This document shows, in pieces, positions 19,942 through 33,300 of a stretch of DNA of 64,000 bases. Made by a program: the position numbers and the translations under genes. Each line of letters opens with the position of its first letter. Position 1 is the stretch's first letter. The notes beneath the pieces are model-generated. The model worked only from the letters and a program-made list of their open reading frames with translations, had not been told where the DNA came from and did no database searches. The stretch is from positions 62,001 to 126,000 of the forward strand of contig NZ_AYTO01000032.1 in the NCBI RefSeq assembly GCF_000507145.1. The letters are read 5' to 3'. This DNA comes from Bacillus tequilensis KCTC 13622 (GTDB lineage: Bacteria; Bacillota; Bacilli; Bacillales; Bacillaceae).

Positions 19942-20049
19942 ATCGTCTGATTCGTCTTCTTCCTTTAACCGGCCAACATTTGTTAGCGCCTGCTGCTCCC
20001 AATAATCCCGCTGAAGTCTTTCTTTTGCAATCGTACACATGAGATTCAC
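19921..20049 (-). CDS. Possible small protein of 42 residues
   Basis: A GTG-initiated ORF of 42 codons runs from 20049 to 19921. AAAGGAG lies eight bases before the GTG, as good a ribosome site as any in the window. The peptide begins MNLMCTIAKERLQRDYW and ends with a charged tail EEDESDDKKTPTA. It has no signal peptide or membrane segment. Its last codons and stop lie inside the rpsD terminator hairpin, and it lies between the tyrS terminator and rpsD. I do not recognise it. The strong start signal is the main support; expression is unproven. Confidence 0.55.
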   Translation of the reverse strand: MNLMCTIAKERLQRDYWEQQALTNVGRLKEEDESDDKKTPTA

Positions 20050-20141
20050 GGTGAGCGCTCCTTTCTTTTAAAGGGTGGTGATTGCCGTCGTGTTTGCCCT
20101 ATCTAATATACTCTTTTCCTGTTATTCCTATGCGATAAACC

Positions 20142-20182
20142 AAAAAAGATCCTTTGCCGCTAAGGGCAAAGGATCTTTTTTC
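20142..20182 (-). terminator. tyrS terminator
   Basis: A long perfect stem, AAAAAAGATCCTTTGCC with its complement, is followed by T residues on the minus strand. Confidence 0.8.
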
Positions 20183-21760
<1,578 letters not shown>

Positions 21761-21777
21761 ACATAAATAAAATCCCA

Positions 21778-21783
21778 TGTCAA
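21778..21783 (-). promoter_or_regulatory. Candidate -35 of the tyrS leader promoter
   Basis: A consensus TTGACA lies just before the T-box leader and 10 bases from the acsA stop. The matching -10 is poor (TAAAAA-like at 17 bases spacing). Confidence 0.4.
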
Positions 21784-21792
21784 CGCCGCCTT

Positions 21793-23511
21793 TTAATCCT
21801 CCATCGTTGACAGATCACCAGCCGGCAGATTGAGCTCCCACGCCTTCAGCACGCGTCTCATAATCTTTCCGCTCCGGGTTTTCGGAAGCTTATCTTTAAA
21901 TTCAATCTCACGCGGAGCGGCATGGGCTGCGAGACCCTGCTTCACAAAGAGGCGGATTTCTTCTTTCAGTTTATCAGACGGCTCAAATCCTTCTCTGAGC
22001 GCAATAAAGGCTTTAATGATTTCTCCCCGCACCGGATCAGGCTTTCCGATCACGCCTGCTTCCGCAATGGCTGGATGTTCGACAAGCTTGCTTTCCACTT
22101 CAAATGGGCCGACGCGCTCACCGGAGGTCATGATGACGTCATCAACTCTGCCTTGGAACCAGAAATATCCCTCATCATCCATGTAAGCAGAATCGCCAGA
22201 CACATACCAGCCGCCCGGCATAAAATACGATTCGTACTTTTCAGGATTGTTCCAAATGGTATGCATCATGGAAGGCCAGCCTTTTTTAATGGCAAGGTTG
22301 CCCATTCGGTACGGCGGAAGCTCGTTGCCCTGATTGTCAACGATCGCTGCCTTCACACCGGGAATCGGCTTACCCATTGAGCCCGGTTTAATATCCATGC
22401 AAGGATAGTTGCAGATAAGCTGACTGCCCGTTTCTGTCATCCACCATGTATCATGGATTCGTTTGTTAAAAACTTTATGCCCCCATCTGATGACTTCCGG
22501 ATTTAGCGGCTCACCGACACTGAGCACATGCCGTAGCGAGGTGAGATCATATTTCGCAGCCATCTCATCTCCCGCTCCCATCAGCATCCGAAACGCGGTC
22601 GGCGCGCTGTACCAGACGGTGACGCCAAGCTTCTCAATCGTTCCATACCAGCTTTCCGGACTGAAACGGCCGCCAACGATGACATTTGTCGTTCCGTTCA
22701 GCCACGGTGCAAAAATGCCGTATACCGTACCTGTCACCCAGCCCGGATCAGCGGTGCACCAGTAAATGTCTTCTTCCTTTAAATCAAGAACCCACTTTCC
22801 TGTTTGATATTGCTGAATCATTGCTTCATGGACATGAAGCACACCCTTTGGCGTTCCAGTGGAACCTGATGTATAGTGAAGCAGATAACCGTCTTTTTTA
22901 TCCATCCATTCGATATCCAGCCTTGCGCTCTCCTGTCTTGCCGCTTCCTCATAATTGATAATGTTTGTGCCGCTCTCAGCCTCTCCGCCGACTACAAATA
23001 TATGCTGTAAGTGAGGCAGCTTGTCAGCCGGGATTCTATCCAGCAGCTCAGGCGTTGTGACAACAACCTTTGCCTCGCTGTTTTCAAGCCGATCCTTCAC
23101 CGCGCCCTCCATAAACGCTTCGAAAAGCGGGCCGGCGATGGCGCCAATTTTGATGGCGCCAAGCATAATAAAATAGAGCTCGGGGGATCTCGGCATAAAA
23201 ATAAAAACGCGGTCCCCTTTTTCCACATTTCCATACCGTTTCAGCACATTCCCGGCTCTGTTTGATTCTTCCTTCATTTCTTTAAATGTGTATTTTTCAT
23301 TCCGGTTAGCGTCTTTATAATAAAGCGCTACTTTGTTTTTTCGAAACGATTCGGCATGGCGGTCAATTGCTTCATACGCCGCATTCAGTTTCCCAGTCTC
23401 ATGCCAGGAGAAATGTTTCTCTGCCTCGGCCCAATCAAAATGCCGGTACGTTTCTTCGTAATTTTTTAAATGATGATCCCCTTCCACTACTGGCAACGCT
23501 TTCAAATTCAT
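21793..23511 (-). CDS. acsA: Acetyl-CoA synthetase AcsA
   Basis: AcsA activates acetate to acetyl-CoA through acetyl-AMP. The 572-residue ANL-family enzyme has YTSGSTGTPKG at 213-223 and the acylated Lys549 in PKTRSGKIMRR near the C-terminus. AcuA acetylates that lysine and so inactivates the enzyme; AcuC and SrtN reverse it. AcuA and AcuC are encoded divergently next door. A TTG six bases upstream is in frame, but the ATG gives the usual N-terminus MNLKALP. The ribosome site is AAAGGGGG. Confidence 0.97.
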   Translation of the reverse strand: MNLKALPVVEGDHHLKNYEETYRHFDWAEAEKHFSWHETGKLNAAYEAIDRHAESFRKNKVALYYKDANRNEKYTFKEMKEESNRAGNVLKRYGNVEKGDRVFIFMPRSPELYFIMLGAIKIGAIAGPLFEAFMEGAVKDRLENSEAKVVVTTPELLDRIPADKLPHLQHIFVVGGEAESGTNIINYEEAARQESARLDIEWMDKKDGYLLHYTSGSTGTPKGVLHVHEAMIQQYQTGKWVLDLKEEDIYWCTADPGWVTGTVYGIFAPWLNGTTNVIVGGRFSPESWYGTIEKLGVTVWYSAPTAFRMLMGAGDEMAAKYDLTSLRHVLSVGEPLNPEVIRWGHKVFNKRIHDTWWMTETGSQLICNYPCMDIKPGSMGKPIPGVKAAIVDNQGNELPPYRMGNLAIKKGWPSMMHTIWNNPEKYESYFMPGGWYVSGDSAYMDDEGYFWFQGRVDDVIMTSGERVGPFEVESKLVEHPAIAEAGVIGKPDPVRGEIIKAFIALREGFEPSDKLKEEIRLFVKQGLAAHAAPREIEFKDKLPKTRSGKIMRRVLKAWELNLPAGDLSTMED

Positions 23512-23546
23512 GACCAAACATCCCCCTTTGCTGAAGTTGTCACTTT

Positions 23547-23575
23547 ATTATAGTATATATTCATATTCTTCTCAA
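23547..23575 (-). promoter_or_regulatory. acsA sigma-A promoter
   Basis: TTGAGA (23575-23570) and a consensus TATAAT (23552-23547) are 17 bases apart on the minus strand. Confidence 0.7.
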
Positions 23576-23595
23576 TTTTTAAAATATAAACCGTA

Positions 23596-23623
23596 TTGAA
23601 AACGCTTCATAATTTGTTATTCT
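23596..23623 (+). promoter_or_regulatory. acuABC promoter overlapped by a cre site
   Basis: TTGAAA (23596-23601) and TATTCT (23618-23623) are 16 bases apart. TGAAAACGCTTCAT (23597-23610) matches the cre consensus at 13 of 14 positions and covers the -35, so CcpA binding would block acuABC. It also lies upstream of acsA. Glucose repression of both units by CcpA is known in B. subtilis. Confidence 0.75.
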
Positions 23624-23669
23624 TAAAGGGGACATGTATTTTTATAAGAATTGATGGGACGGTGGATCA

Positions 23670-26130
<2,461 letters not shown>

Positions 26131-26133
<3 letters not shown>

Positions 26134-26165
26134 AAAACGACCTTCACGAAGAGGTCGTTTTTGAT
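26131..26165. terminator. Bidirectional terminator acuC/motS
   Basis: AAAAACGACCT pairs with AGGTCGTTTTT around a short loop. The motS stop lies within it. Confidence 0.7.
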
Positions 26166-26872
26166 TTTTTGATAACGATTTCCACACGCCGGTTTTCCTT
26201 CATGTGTTCGCTTGTCTTGTTATCCTTTACAGGCTTTGTATCCGCATAACCGACAGCAATAAAGCGTTTCGAAGGAAGTTTCTCTTTTGATGTAAAGTAT
26301 TGAATCACTCCGCTCGCCCGTGCTGCTGACAGCTCCCAGTTAGACGGGTATCGGTATGTCGCAATGTTTCGGCTGTCAGTATGGCCTTCCACTTGAATGT
26401 CATTTGGAATGGTTTGAAGAAGAATGGCGATTTGGTGAAGAAGTGTTTCGGCATTTTTCAGCACCTTCGCCTCACCTGAATCAAACAGAACAGCCTCCTG
26501 CAGAACGAGCACGACACCGCGTTCATCCCGTTTGGCTGTCATTAGGGCTTTCAAATGGTTGTCTTTTATATATGTATTTACTTTCTTGAGAAGCTGATCC
26601 TGCTGATCCTCTTGCTTCTTCACATCGGCCGAAGATGGAGCCTTTTTTTCTGCGGACGTTTGGTCCGGCTGGAGTCCGCTACCCTCCTTTTGGATCGATT
26701 CGACTGCCGCTTTAAATTTTTGCAGATCGATTTGGGACATAGAAAAAAGTAAAATAAAGAACACAAGAATCAAGGTGATCAAATCTGTAAAGGTGACCAT
26801 CCAGTTTGATGAAGATTGGCTGTTTTTCCCGCTTCCATTCCTTCTTTCAAAGCGTTCTCTTCTAAGCTTCAT
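26144..26872 (-). CDS. motS: Flagellar stator protein MotS
   Basis: MotS is the MotB-type half of the sodium-driven stator MotPS. The 242-residue protein has one N-terminal transmembrane segment with the essential Asp30 (WMVTFTDLITLILVF). A linker follows, and then an OmpA-like peptidoglycan-binding domain (about 120-235) with VEGHTDSRNI. It starts within the last 11 bases of motP. Sodium specificity is known for B. subtilis MotPS; it is not evident from one residue. Confidence 0.95.
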   Translation of the reverse strand: MKLRRERFERRNGSGKNSQSSSNWMVTFTDLITLILVFFILLFSMSQIDLQKFKAAVESIQKEGSGLQPDQTSAEKKAPSSADVKKQEDQQDQLLKKVNTYIKDNHLKALMTAKRDERGVVLVLQEAVLFDSGEAKVLKNAETLLHQIAILLQTIPNDIQVEGHTDSRNIATYRYPSNWELSAARASGVIQYFTSKEKLPSKRFIAVGYADTKPVKDNKTSEHMKENRRVEIVIKKSKTTSS

Positions 26873-27680
26873 GTACAGATCCCTTTTTTGTTTTTGCTTG
26901 ATTTGGCTGTTTTCTCCATTCTTCCCGTGAGCTGAAAACGACGAGCTGGCTTTCGAGATTGCGCGGGTTTTTTCCGGATTGAATTCCGATAACCCCTTCG
27001 ACCATTACCTGCTTGATGAAAATTTCACTTTCTGTTTTTTCTTCGAGCTTTGCGGCAATCGGGTTGAACACCATGTTTGCCAGCAATGAACCATATAAGG
27101 TCGTCAGAATCGCAACAGCCATATTCGGTCCTAACATATGCGGATCATTTAAGTTTTTAAGCATCAGCACGAGTCCGACGAGCGTTCCGATCATCCCCCA
27201 CGCCGGAGCGAATTCCCCCGCTTTTTCAAAAACACGCCGCCCTTTGCGGTGCCGCTCTTCCATCGCTGCGATTTCAGAGTCCATGACAAGGCGGATCGTT
27301 TCCTCATCCCAGCCGTCAATTGCTAAAAGCAATCCTTTTTTCAAAAATGGATCTTTGATGTCCCGGGCCTGATCATCCAATGATAAAAGCCCGTGTTTTC
27401 GGGCGTGATCGGAAAGAGAGACAAAGGTTCTCACAAGATCTTTTACATTGTCTTCCTGGCGGATAAATGCCTGTTTTAACACAGCGGGCGCTTTTTTCAG
27501 CTCTCTCGGCGGAAAACTGATAAAAACAGCGGCGCATAGTCCCCCTGTGACGATGAAGAAAGAGGTCAGATCAAGAAATGAGCGGAAACCGCTTAATCCT
27601 GATCCCGAGATAATTCCGATAACAATAATAATCGTTCCTAACACAAATCCTGCAGGTGTAAGATAATCAAAACGTTTCAT
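26862..27680 (-). CDS. motP: Flagellar stator protein MotP
   Basis: MotP is the MotA-type subunit of the sodium-driven flagellar stator. The 272-residue protein has four hydrophobic segments, and the conserved MIGTLVGLVLML is in the third. Two adjacent ATG codons lie behind GGGGAGA; the second gives the known length. The gene overlaps motS. It follows ccpA after a hairpin, and in B. subtilis the pair is read partly from the ccpA promoter through that hairpin. Confidence 0.95.
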   Translation of the reverse strand: MKRFDYLTPAGFVLGTIIIVIGIISGSGLSGFRSFLDLTSFFIVTGGLCAAVFISFPPRELKKAPAVLKQAFIRQEDNVKDLVRTFVSLSDHARKHGLLSLDDQARDIKDPFLKKGLLLAIDGWDEETIRLVMDSEIAAMEERHRKGRRVFEKAGEFAPAWGMIGTLVGLVLMLKNLNDPHMLGPNMAVAILTTLYGSLLANMVFNPIAAKLEEKTESEIFIKQVMVEGVIGIQSGKNPRNLESQLVVFSSREEWRKQPNQAKTKKGSVHEA

Positions 27681-27693
27681 CATTTCTCCCCAT

Positions 27694-27730
27694 GAAAAAA
27701 GCAAGAATTCACCTTAAAGGTGAAGCTTGC
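27694..27730 (-). terminator. ccpA terminator, partially read through to motPS
   Basis: GCAAG...TTCACCTT pairs with AAGGTGAA...CTTGC, followed by six T on the minus strand. It is only a few bases upstream of the motP ribosome site. No separate promoter for motP is visible between it and motP. Confidence 0.7.
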
Positions 27731-27743
27731 CCTCTTGTTTTTC

Positions 27744-28748
27744 TTATGACTTAGTTGACTTTCTTAGCTCGATACGGTGCGGCAGTTCGACGATATGCTC
27801 TTCAACCGGCTCTTTATTCATGAGCTTTGTCAGCAGTCTCATCGCAACGGCGCCAATATCATATGTCGGCTGGACAACCGTTGTAAGCTGCGGACGAACC
27901 ATAAGGCTTAATCTCGTATTGTCAAAGCCGATAATCTCGAGGTCCTCAGGAATGGACAGACCTTGATCCTGAGCCGCATGGATAATGCCGAGCGCCATTT
28001 CATCAGTTGCAGAAAGAATGGCTGTCGGTTTTTTGTCAAGGCTCATCAAATGCTGCAGCGCTTCAAGGCCGGAATCATATGTGTAATCCCCTTCAGCGAC
28101 AAATTGTTCATTAAACGGAAGGTTCGCTTCTTCAAGCGCACGTTTGTAGCCTTGCAGTTTTTTTGAGCGGTTGATCGGTTCTGCCATAGGACCGGATACG
28201 AATGCGATGTCTGTATGTCCTTTATCAATCAAAAGCTTCACCGCATCATAAATCGCCTGTTCGTAATCGATCGCGACTGACGGTGTTTCCTCCTGCTCTT
28301 CTACAGAAGCGGCAAGTACAATCGGCACTGGGGAACGCTTAAATTCCGCCACATGCTCGTCCGTAATGTTTCCGCCCATAAACACGATACCGTCCACTTG
28401 TTTGCCGAGCATTGTGTTTAACAGGTGCAGCTCTTTCTCCATGTTTTGGTCAGAGTTGCTCAAAATAATGTTGTATTTATACATGGTCGCGATATCTTCA
28501 ATCCCGCGCGCAAGCTCTGAATAGAAAATGCTTGAGATATCGGGAATGATGACACCTACAGTTGTTGTTTTTTTGCTTGCCAGGCCTCTTGCCACCGCGT
28601 TTGGACGATAGCCGAGACGGTCAATGGCTTCCAAGACTTTTTTCCGCGTTGTCGGTTTTACATTCGGGTTGCCGTTCACGACACGGGAAACGGTTGCCAT
28701 GCTTACATTAGCTTCTCTCGCTACGTCGTAGATCGTAATATTGCTCAT
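27744..28748 (-). CDS. ccpA: Catabolite control protein CcpA
   Basis: CcpA is the LacI-family master regulator of carbon catabolite control. It binds cre sites together with Ser46-phosphorylated HPr. The 334-residue protein has an N-terminal helix-turn-helix ([20 protein letters not shown]) and a periplasmic-binding-protein-like core. The start MSNITIYD follows AAAGGAG; the ATG 30 bases earlier is rejected. Its own promoter region is the 250 bases upstream. Cre-like sites elsewhere in this window are likely targets. Confidence 0.98.
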   Translation of the reverse strand: MSNITIYDVAREANVSMATVSRVVNGNPNVKPTTRKKVLEAIDRLGYRPNAVARGLASKKTTTVGVIIPDISSIFYSELARGIEDIATMYKYNIILSNSDQNMEKELHLLNTMLGKQVDGIVFMGGNITDEHVAEFKRSPVPIVLAASVEEQEETPSVAIDYEQAIYDAVKLLIDKGHTDIAFVSGPMAEPINRSKKLQGYKRALEEANLPFNEQFVAEGDYTYDSGLEALQHLMSLDKKPTAILSATDEMALGIIHAAQDQGLSIPEDLEIIGFDNTRLSLMVRPQLTTVVQPTYDIGAVAMRLLTKLMNKEPVEEHIVELPHRIELRKSTKS

Positions 28749-28985
28749 CCTAAAAACCACTCCTTTTACTGGATACACTTATCCTTATCTATAGCATAAA
28801 CACTTTATGTAGAGAAATGTCATAATGTCCGAATTTATGTCGTTTATGATTTGTAAGCGTAAGTCAGTAGTGTACATTATTTTTCATTATTCATCAAATT
28901 TAAATACTTCTCATGAAATTATACACGTTTTTATAGATGATGAAAACGTATACTTGGATTTTATAACTAAATAAACAAGAAAGCA
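28749..28985 (-). promoter_or_regulatory. ccpA upstream region
   Basis: The 240 bases between ccpA and the aroA terminator are AT-rich and contain no ORF. A TATGCTATAG -10-like stretch lies about 50 bases from the start, and a half-cre TGTAAGCG lies near 28853. No -35 could be assigned with confidence. Confidence 0.35.
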
Positions 28986-29013
28986 TAAAAAAAGGCCGCA
29001 GACGCGGCCTTTT
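28986..29013 (-). terminator. aroA terminator
   Basis: AAAGGCCGC pairs with GCGGCCTTT over a four-base loop with a T-run on the minus strand. Confidence 0.8.
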
Positions 29014-29024
29014 GGATAATTCAA

Positions 29025-30101
29025 TTAAGCGTTGACTTTCACCATTGGTTTCAGTTCATTCAGCCATTTTTCGAATTCAGGAATCGCCATTTGCTGAGCA
29101 GAGTCAGAAAGTGCGACTGACGGATCAGGATGAACCTCAGCCATGACGCCGTCTGCACCGATCGCTAAAGCGGCTTTAGCTGTCGGAAGCAAGAGGTCAC
29201 GGCGTCCAGTTGAATGCGTCACATCCACAAACACAGGTAAATGCGTTTCTTGTTTCAAAATCGGCACAGCAGAAATATCAAGCGTGTTTCGTGTTGCTGT
29301 TTCGTATGTTCTGATACCGCGCTCACAAAGGATAATTTGGTCATTTCCTTGTGACATGATGTATTCGGCAGCATTGATGAATTCAGAGATCGTTGCAGCA
29401 AGTCCGCGCTTCAGAAGCACTGGCTTTTTCACTGCGCCGGCCGCTTTCAGCAATTCAAAGTTTTGCATGTTGCGCGCTCCGATTTGAATGACGTCAATGT
29501 AGTCCAGTGCTTCTTCGATGTGAGCCGGGGTTACGATTTCACTGATCACTGCCAGGTCAAATTCGTCTGCAACACGCTTTAAAATTTGAAGGCCTTCAAC
29601 ACCAAGCCCTTGGAAGTCGTATGGGCTCGTACGAGGCTTAAAGGCTCCCCCGCGCAAAATTTTAATTCCTTGTTTTTTCGCAGCCGCAGCGACTTCAGCC
29701 ACTTGCTCGTAGCTCTCTACTGCACATGGGCCGACAATGAATCTTTGCTGGCCGTCTCCGATTTTTTCACCTTTGATCTCTACAATTGTATCTTCAGGCT
29801 TTTTCTTACGGGAGACAAGCAGGGCTTTGCTGTGATCCTCTTCCTGAAGCTCTAAACCGGCTTTGAATATTTCTTTAAAAATGTGCTGGATGGTAGAATT
29901 TTCGAACGGCCCGTCATTGTTCTCAATGATATTGTTTAACATTGTGCGTTCTCTGACAGGATCAAATCGGTTGACACCTTGTGCTTCCTTCGCTTTACCG
30001 ATCTCTTTTACAACATTTCCGCGCTCGTTGATTAGCTTTAAAATTTGTAAGTTTAATTCGTCTGCCTTCTGCCTTAAAAGCTCTAACTCTGTGTTGCTCA
30101 T
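29025..30101 (-). CDS. aroA: DAHP synthase-chorismate mutase AroA
   Basis: This bifunctional enzyme catalyses the first step of the shikimate pathway. An N-terminal chorismate mutase domain (about 1-90, AroQ type) senses chorismate and prephenate for feedback control. A DAHP synthase domain of the KDO8P-synthase-like class follows, with VGPCAVES. The protein is 358 residues. The ATG chosen gives the known N-terminus MSNTELELL; an ATG nine bases upstream lies within the ribosome site GGAAGG. Confidence 0.96.
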   Translation of the reverse strand: MSNTELELLRQKADELNLQILKLINERGNVVKEIGKAKEAQGVNRFDPVRERTMLNNIIENNDGPFENSTIQHIFKEIFKAGLELQEEDHSKALLVSRKKKPEDTIVEIKGEKIGDGQQRFIVGPCAVESYEQVAEVAAAAKKQGIKILRGGAFKPRTSPYDFQGLGVEGLQILKRVADEFDLAVISEIVTPAHIEEALDYIDVIQIGARNMQNFELLKAAGAVKKPVLLKRGLAATISEFINAAEYIMSQGNDQIILCERGIRTYETATRNTLDISAVPILKQETHLPVFVDVTHSTGRRDLLLPTAKAALAIGADGVMAEVHPDPSVALSDSAQQMAIPEFEKWLNELKPMVKVNA

Positions 30102-30298
30102 TTTCTTCATCCTTCCCTGCACATTCATTTTTTAATTTGTAGTTATCATGCATCTTACTATAAGTAATTCAAAATGGAAATACTGAAATAAAAAAAATTT
30201 TATAAAAACTCTCCTTTATTACCCAAACGCTTTTAAGTGATAAAGTAATCTATGAAGTTATCCTACATGATGTGAAGGCAATGTTCAAGGTTTTTTTC

Positions 30299-30334
30299 AA
30301 AAAAAAGCGCCAGAATATATCTGGACGCTTTTTT
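30299..30334 (-). terminator. ytxJ terminator
   Basis: AAAAAAGCG-CCAGA pairs with TCTGG-ACGCTTTTTT. It ends the ytxG-ytxH-ytxJ unit. The 200 bases after it hold the aroA upstream region, which contains no ORF. Confidence 0.75.
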
Positions 30335-30661
30335 CTATGATAAATGCTGCTCTATGGCCGCTTCTGTAATTTGTGAATGGGAGGTATGCCATTTCACTTT
30401 ACCGTTTTGGATGACGAAAACCTGAGGGCTTTCGTGCTTTACACCATAAGTTTCTGCGATGAAATTTGACAGCGGCCGTGCTTCTTGGACTTGCAGATAA
30501 TAAACCGGCACATCCTCATGATGATTTGCGAAAGCATCAAACTCATGAAATGCTGCCTGGCTGATCGGGCATGTGGTGCTGTGTTTAAAGAAGACGAAAG
30601 TGCCTTCCTGTTCTGCAATCCGTTTAAATTCTTCCTCAGATCGAATTAGCTGTTTTGCCAT
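30335..30661 (-). CDS. brxC: Monothiol bacilliredoxin BrxC (YtxJ)
   Basis: This 108-residue thioredoxin-fold protein has a single active-site cysteine in TCPIS, Cys31. The family member YtxJ/BrxC is proposed to act on bacillithiol mixed disulfides after oxidative stress. It is the last gene of the stress operon ytxGHJ and is 23 bases after ytxH. The ribosome site GGAAGG is ten bases away. The function follows from the family, not from a measurement here. Confidence 0.92.
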   Translation of the reverse strand: MAKQLIRSEEEFKRIAEQEGTFVFFKHSTTCPISQAAFHEFDAFANHHEDVPVYYLQVQEARPLSNFIAETYGVKHESPQVFVIQNGKVKWHTSHSQITEAAIEQHLS

Positions 30662-30684
30662 GACTCAAGATCTTCCTTCCCGGC

Positions 30685-31140
30685 TCAGCGATTGATATGC
30701 TCAGCCTGTTTTTGTGCATCTTTCAGTTCGTCTTTTACATCTTCTTTCGTTTGGAGGACTTGATCTTTTGTTTCGTCGGCCGCCTGCATCGCTTCTTCTC
30801 TCATATCTTGCATTGAGGCTGATGAATCCGTTTTGGCAGATTTGGAACGGTCTCTTAAATCCTTCACCTTGTTCATGATCTGTCCTGACTGATCCGCGAC
30901 AAGCTGTGTGATGTTAGATGTCTTGTCTTTTGCGATGCTGACATATTGCGTGCCTTTTTCCTTCGCATCCGCAGTCATTTTGTCTGTCTTTTCCCGTAAA
31001 GCAACAGCTTGGCTGCCGAGATCGTCGCGAAGTTCTTTGCCTGATTTAGGCGCTAGAAAAAGAGCGGTAGTGGCACCGACGATTCCCCCGATTAAAGTTC
31101 CGATTAAAAAATCTTTACTATTAATTCCATCTTTGCTCAT
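30685..31140 (-). CDS. ytxH: YtxH, general stress protein
   Basis: This 151-residue protein has a short hydrophobic N-terminal segment (FLIGTLIGGIVGATTALFLAP) followed by a helical, Lys/Asp-rich region with possible coiled coils. It resembles YtxH-domain proteins, which resemble plant stress proteins. Two ATG codons follow GAGGAGG; the second gives the known length. It is in the sigma-B operon with ytxG and brxC. Its mechanism is unknown. Confidence 0.92.
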   Translation of the reverse strand: MSKDGINSKDFLIGTLIGGIVGATTALFLAPKSGKELRDDLGSQAVALREKTDKMTADAKEKGTQYVSIAKDKTSNITQLVADQSGQIMNKVKDLRDRSKSAKTDSSASMQDMREEAMQAADETKDQVLQTKEDVKDELKDAQKQAEHINR

Positions 31141-31168
31141 CATTATTCCTCCTCATAATGTTTTTCTT

Positions 31169-31591
31169 TTATAGAACTGATTTTTTCTTTTGCTTCCATT
31201 TTTCCCAAATTTCCATCGCCGCTTGGCTCCATGTGACGACTTGATTGATTTTATCTTGATTTTCTCTTACTGATGCTGATACAGACCCTGCCGCCTGCTT
31301 CATGGATGTATTGAACTGCTGCACAGAAGTTCCCACCCCTTGAACAGCATGAACGACCGTGTTCAGTTTTTCTGATTTCTCCTGAATATCTTCAGCCAGG
31401 CGGTTGGTCTTATGTAAGAGCTCGGCTGTTTCAGTTGTGATGCCTTTCATTTGTCCCTCCAGCCCTTCTAGAGTGGATGCGACGTTTTTTAGTGTCAGCT
31501 GCAGTGACTTCAATGTTTTAGACAAATAGATCACTAATACGAGAAATGCGACTGCGATGAGTGCAACGCTTAAATAAAGAATAATAATCAT
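31169..31591 (-). CDS. ytxG: YtxG, DUF948 general stress protein
   Basis: This 140-residue protein has an N-terminal membrane segment (about 3-24), followed by a helical domain of the DUF948 type that may form coiled coils. AAGGAGG precedes the start. It is the first gene of ytxGHJ, with a sigma-B promoter directly upstream. The unit is induced by general stress in B. subtilis; the protein function is not known. Confidence 0.92.
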   Translation of the reverse strand: MIIILYLSVALIAVAFLVLVIYLSKTLKSLQLTLKNVASTLEGLEGQMKGITTETAELLHKTNRLAEDIQEKSEKLNTVVHAVQGVGTSVQQFNTSMKQAAGSVSASVRENQDKINQVVTWSQAAMEIWEKWKQKKKSVL

Positions 31592-31624
31592 CTCAAACCT
31601 CCTTGCTGCAGGATATACTGCTGT

Positions 31625-31649
31625 TTACCCGTTTCCTTAATTCCTAAAC
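31625..31649 (-). promoter_or_regulatory. Sigma-B promoter of ytxGHJ
   Basis: On the minus strand GTTTAG (31649-31644), a 13-base spacer and GGGTAA (31630-31625) match the sigma-B consensus well. It lies 34 bases before ytxG. Confidence 0.75.
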
Positions 31650-31722
31650 ATGTGTACTGGGCTGTATACATATTATTCTCCGTTATGTAAGAAAATCCTT
31701 TAACAAGCTTTTCCTTCAGATA

Positions 31723-31752
31723 AATAAAAAGCAGTGAGATCACTGCTTTTTA
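31723..31752 (-). terminator. murC terminator
   Basis: AAAAAGCAGTGA pairs with TCACTGCTTTTT. It may act in both directions. Confidence 0.8.
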
Positions 31753-33051
31753 TTATGCCATGACGTTTTCGTAGGCTCTCATATATTTTTGGATATCCCC
31801 TGCTCCCATAAAGATGAGAACGGCTTTTTCATGAGCTTTTAAAACAGATGTGTCATCTTCTTCGATCAGCTTCGCATTATGAATTTTTCCCTGCAGGTCG
31901 CCAATTGTCAGCTTTCCTGCATTCTCTCGGGCTGAGCCGAAAATATCGCATAAATACACACAGTCAGCCCCGCTTAGGCTTTCTGCGAATTCGTCAAGGA
32001 ATTGCTGTGTCCGCGTAAATGTATGAGGCTGAAATACAGCGACAATTTCACGATCAGGGTATTTCTGTCTTGCCGCCTCAATCGTCACTTTTATTTCGGT
32101 CGGATGATGAGCGTAGTCATCAATCAGCACTTGATCCCCGAGCTGCTTCTCATTGAATCTGCGTTTGACGCCGCCGAATGATTTGAGGCCATGTTTAATT
32201 ACGCTGGCATCAATTTCTTCATAATGGCATAACGCAATGACGGCCAATGAGTTTAATACATTGTGATGGCCGTACGCTGGAATATAAAACGTATCATAGA
32301 ATGTATTGCGGACAAATACATCGAAAGTTGTCCCTTCCGTGCTTTTTACGATGTTTCGGGCTTGAAAATCATTTTCTTCCCCCGTGCCGTAATACACTAC
32401 CGGAACGTTCGCATGGATTTTCGGCAGATGCTCATCGTCTCCGCAGGCAATAATGCCTTTGTTGACTTGAAGCGCCATCTCTTGGAAAGCGTCAAACACA
32501 TCGTCAATGCTAGAGAAGTAATCTGGATGATCAAAATCAATATTCGTCATGATCGCGTAGTCAGGCTGATAGCTTAAGAAATGGCGGCGGTATTCGCACG
32601 CTTCGAACACAAAGTATTCGCTGTTTTCATTTCCCTGGCCTGTTCCGTCCCCGATTAAGAAAGACGTCGGTTTGGCGTTTTGGATTACGTGAGCCAGCAG
32701 ACCCGTTGTCGACGTTTTGCCGTGCGCGCCCGTAACGGCAACACTTGTGAATTTTTTCATGTAGTTGCCTAAAAACTTATGATAACGTATCACCGGAATT
32801 CCGTCAGACATGGCTTTTTCAATTTCGGGATGCGTGTCTGGGAATGCGTTTCCAGCGATAACTGTCATGCCGGGTTTGATATTATCCGCGCTAAAAGGAA
32901 GAACTGTAATGTTTCTTTTTTCAAGCGCTGTTTGCGTAAAAATAAATTTTTCGATATCCGATCCTTGGACAGTATATCCATTATCATGAAGTATTTGGGC
33001 AAGCGGACTCATACCGGTCCCTTTTATTCCAACAAAATGATAAACAGTCAT
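31753..33051 (-). CDS. murC: UDP-N-acetylmuramate-alanine ligase MurC
   Basis: MurC adds L-alanine to UDP-MurNAc in peptidoglycan precursor synthesis, using ATP in the cytosol. The 432-residue Mur ligase has the UDP-binding GIKGTGM at 8-14 and the ATP P-loop GAHGKTST at 108-115. The start has GGAGG. The gene is separate from the other mur genes, as in B. subtilis. Confidence 0.97.
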   Translation of the reverse strand: MTVYHFVGIKGTGMSPLAQILHDNGYTVQGSDIEKFIFTQTALEKRNITVLPFSADNIKPGMTVIAGNAFPDTHPEIEKAMSDGIPVIRYHKFLGNYMKKFTSVAVTGAHGKTSTTGLLAHVIQNAKPTSFLIGDGTGQGNENSEYFVFEACEYRRHFLSYQPDYAIMTNIDFDHPDYFSSIDDVFDAFQEMALQVNKGIIACGDDEHLPKIHANVPVVYYGTGEENDFQARNIVKSTEGTTFDVFVRNTFYDTFYIPAYGHHNVLNSLAVIALCHYEEIDASVIKHGLKSFGGVKRRFNEKQLGDQVLIDDYAHHPTEIKVTIEAARQKYPDREIVAVFQPHTFTRTQQFLDEFAESLSGADCVYLCDIFGSARENAGKLTIGDLQGKIHNAKLIEEDDTSVLKAHEKAVLIFMGAGDIQKYMRAYENVMA

Positions 33052-33300
33052 AATTGTACCTCCAACAAACGTCTATCTGTTCCCCAGTATATGACGCTCA
33101 TTTCAATTTGCGACCGCGGCGGCTGAAAAGCCGTCTTAAGCGGCGTATTTTATATGTTTTGTTATGTTCAGTATCCGGTTAATTCTTTCTGATTAAACCT
33201 AGATATCAAGATTTCTCTATGCTTCATCTGCTGTAAAGCGGCATGCTGTGAAATGCTCTAAACACTATCATACCATGTTTGGTGTGAAAATGAACCTATA
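33052..33300 (-). promoter_or_regulatory. murC upstream region
   Basis: The 249 bases between murC and sftA contain no credible ORF. An extended -10, TGGTATGAT, lies at 33275-33267 on the minus strand, with a weak -35, and could drive murC. A short GC-rich hairpin (GGCTGAAAAGCC) lies near 33119. Nothing else is clear. Confidence 0.4.

Noticed and set aside
30160..30260. Sigma-B or cre site upstream of aroA
   Set aside because: A GGGTAA occurs but no matching -35, and the cre match is only 11 of 14.
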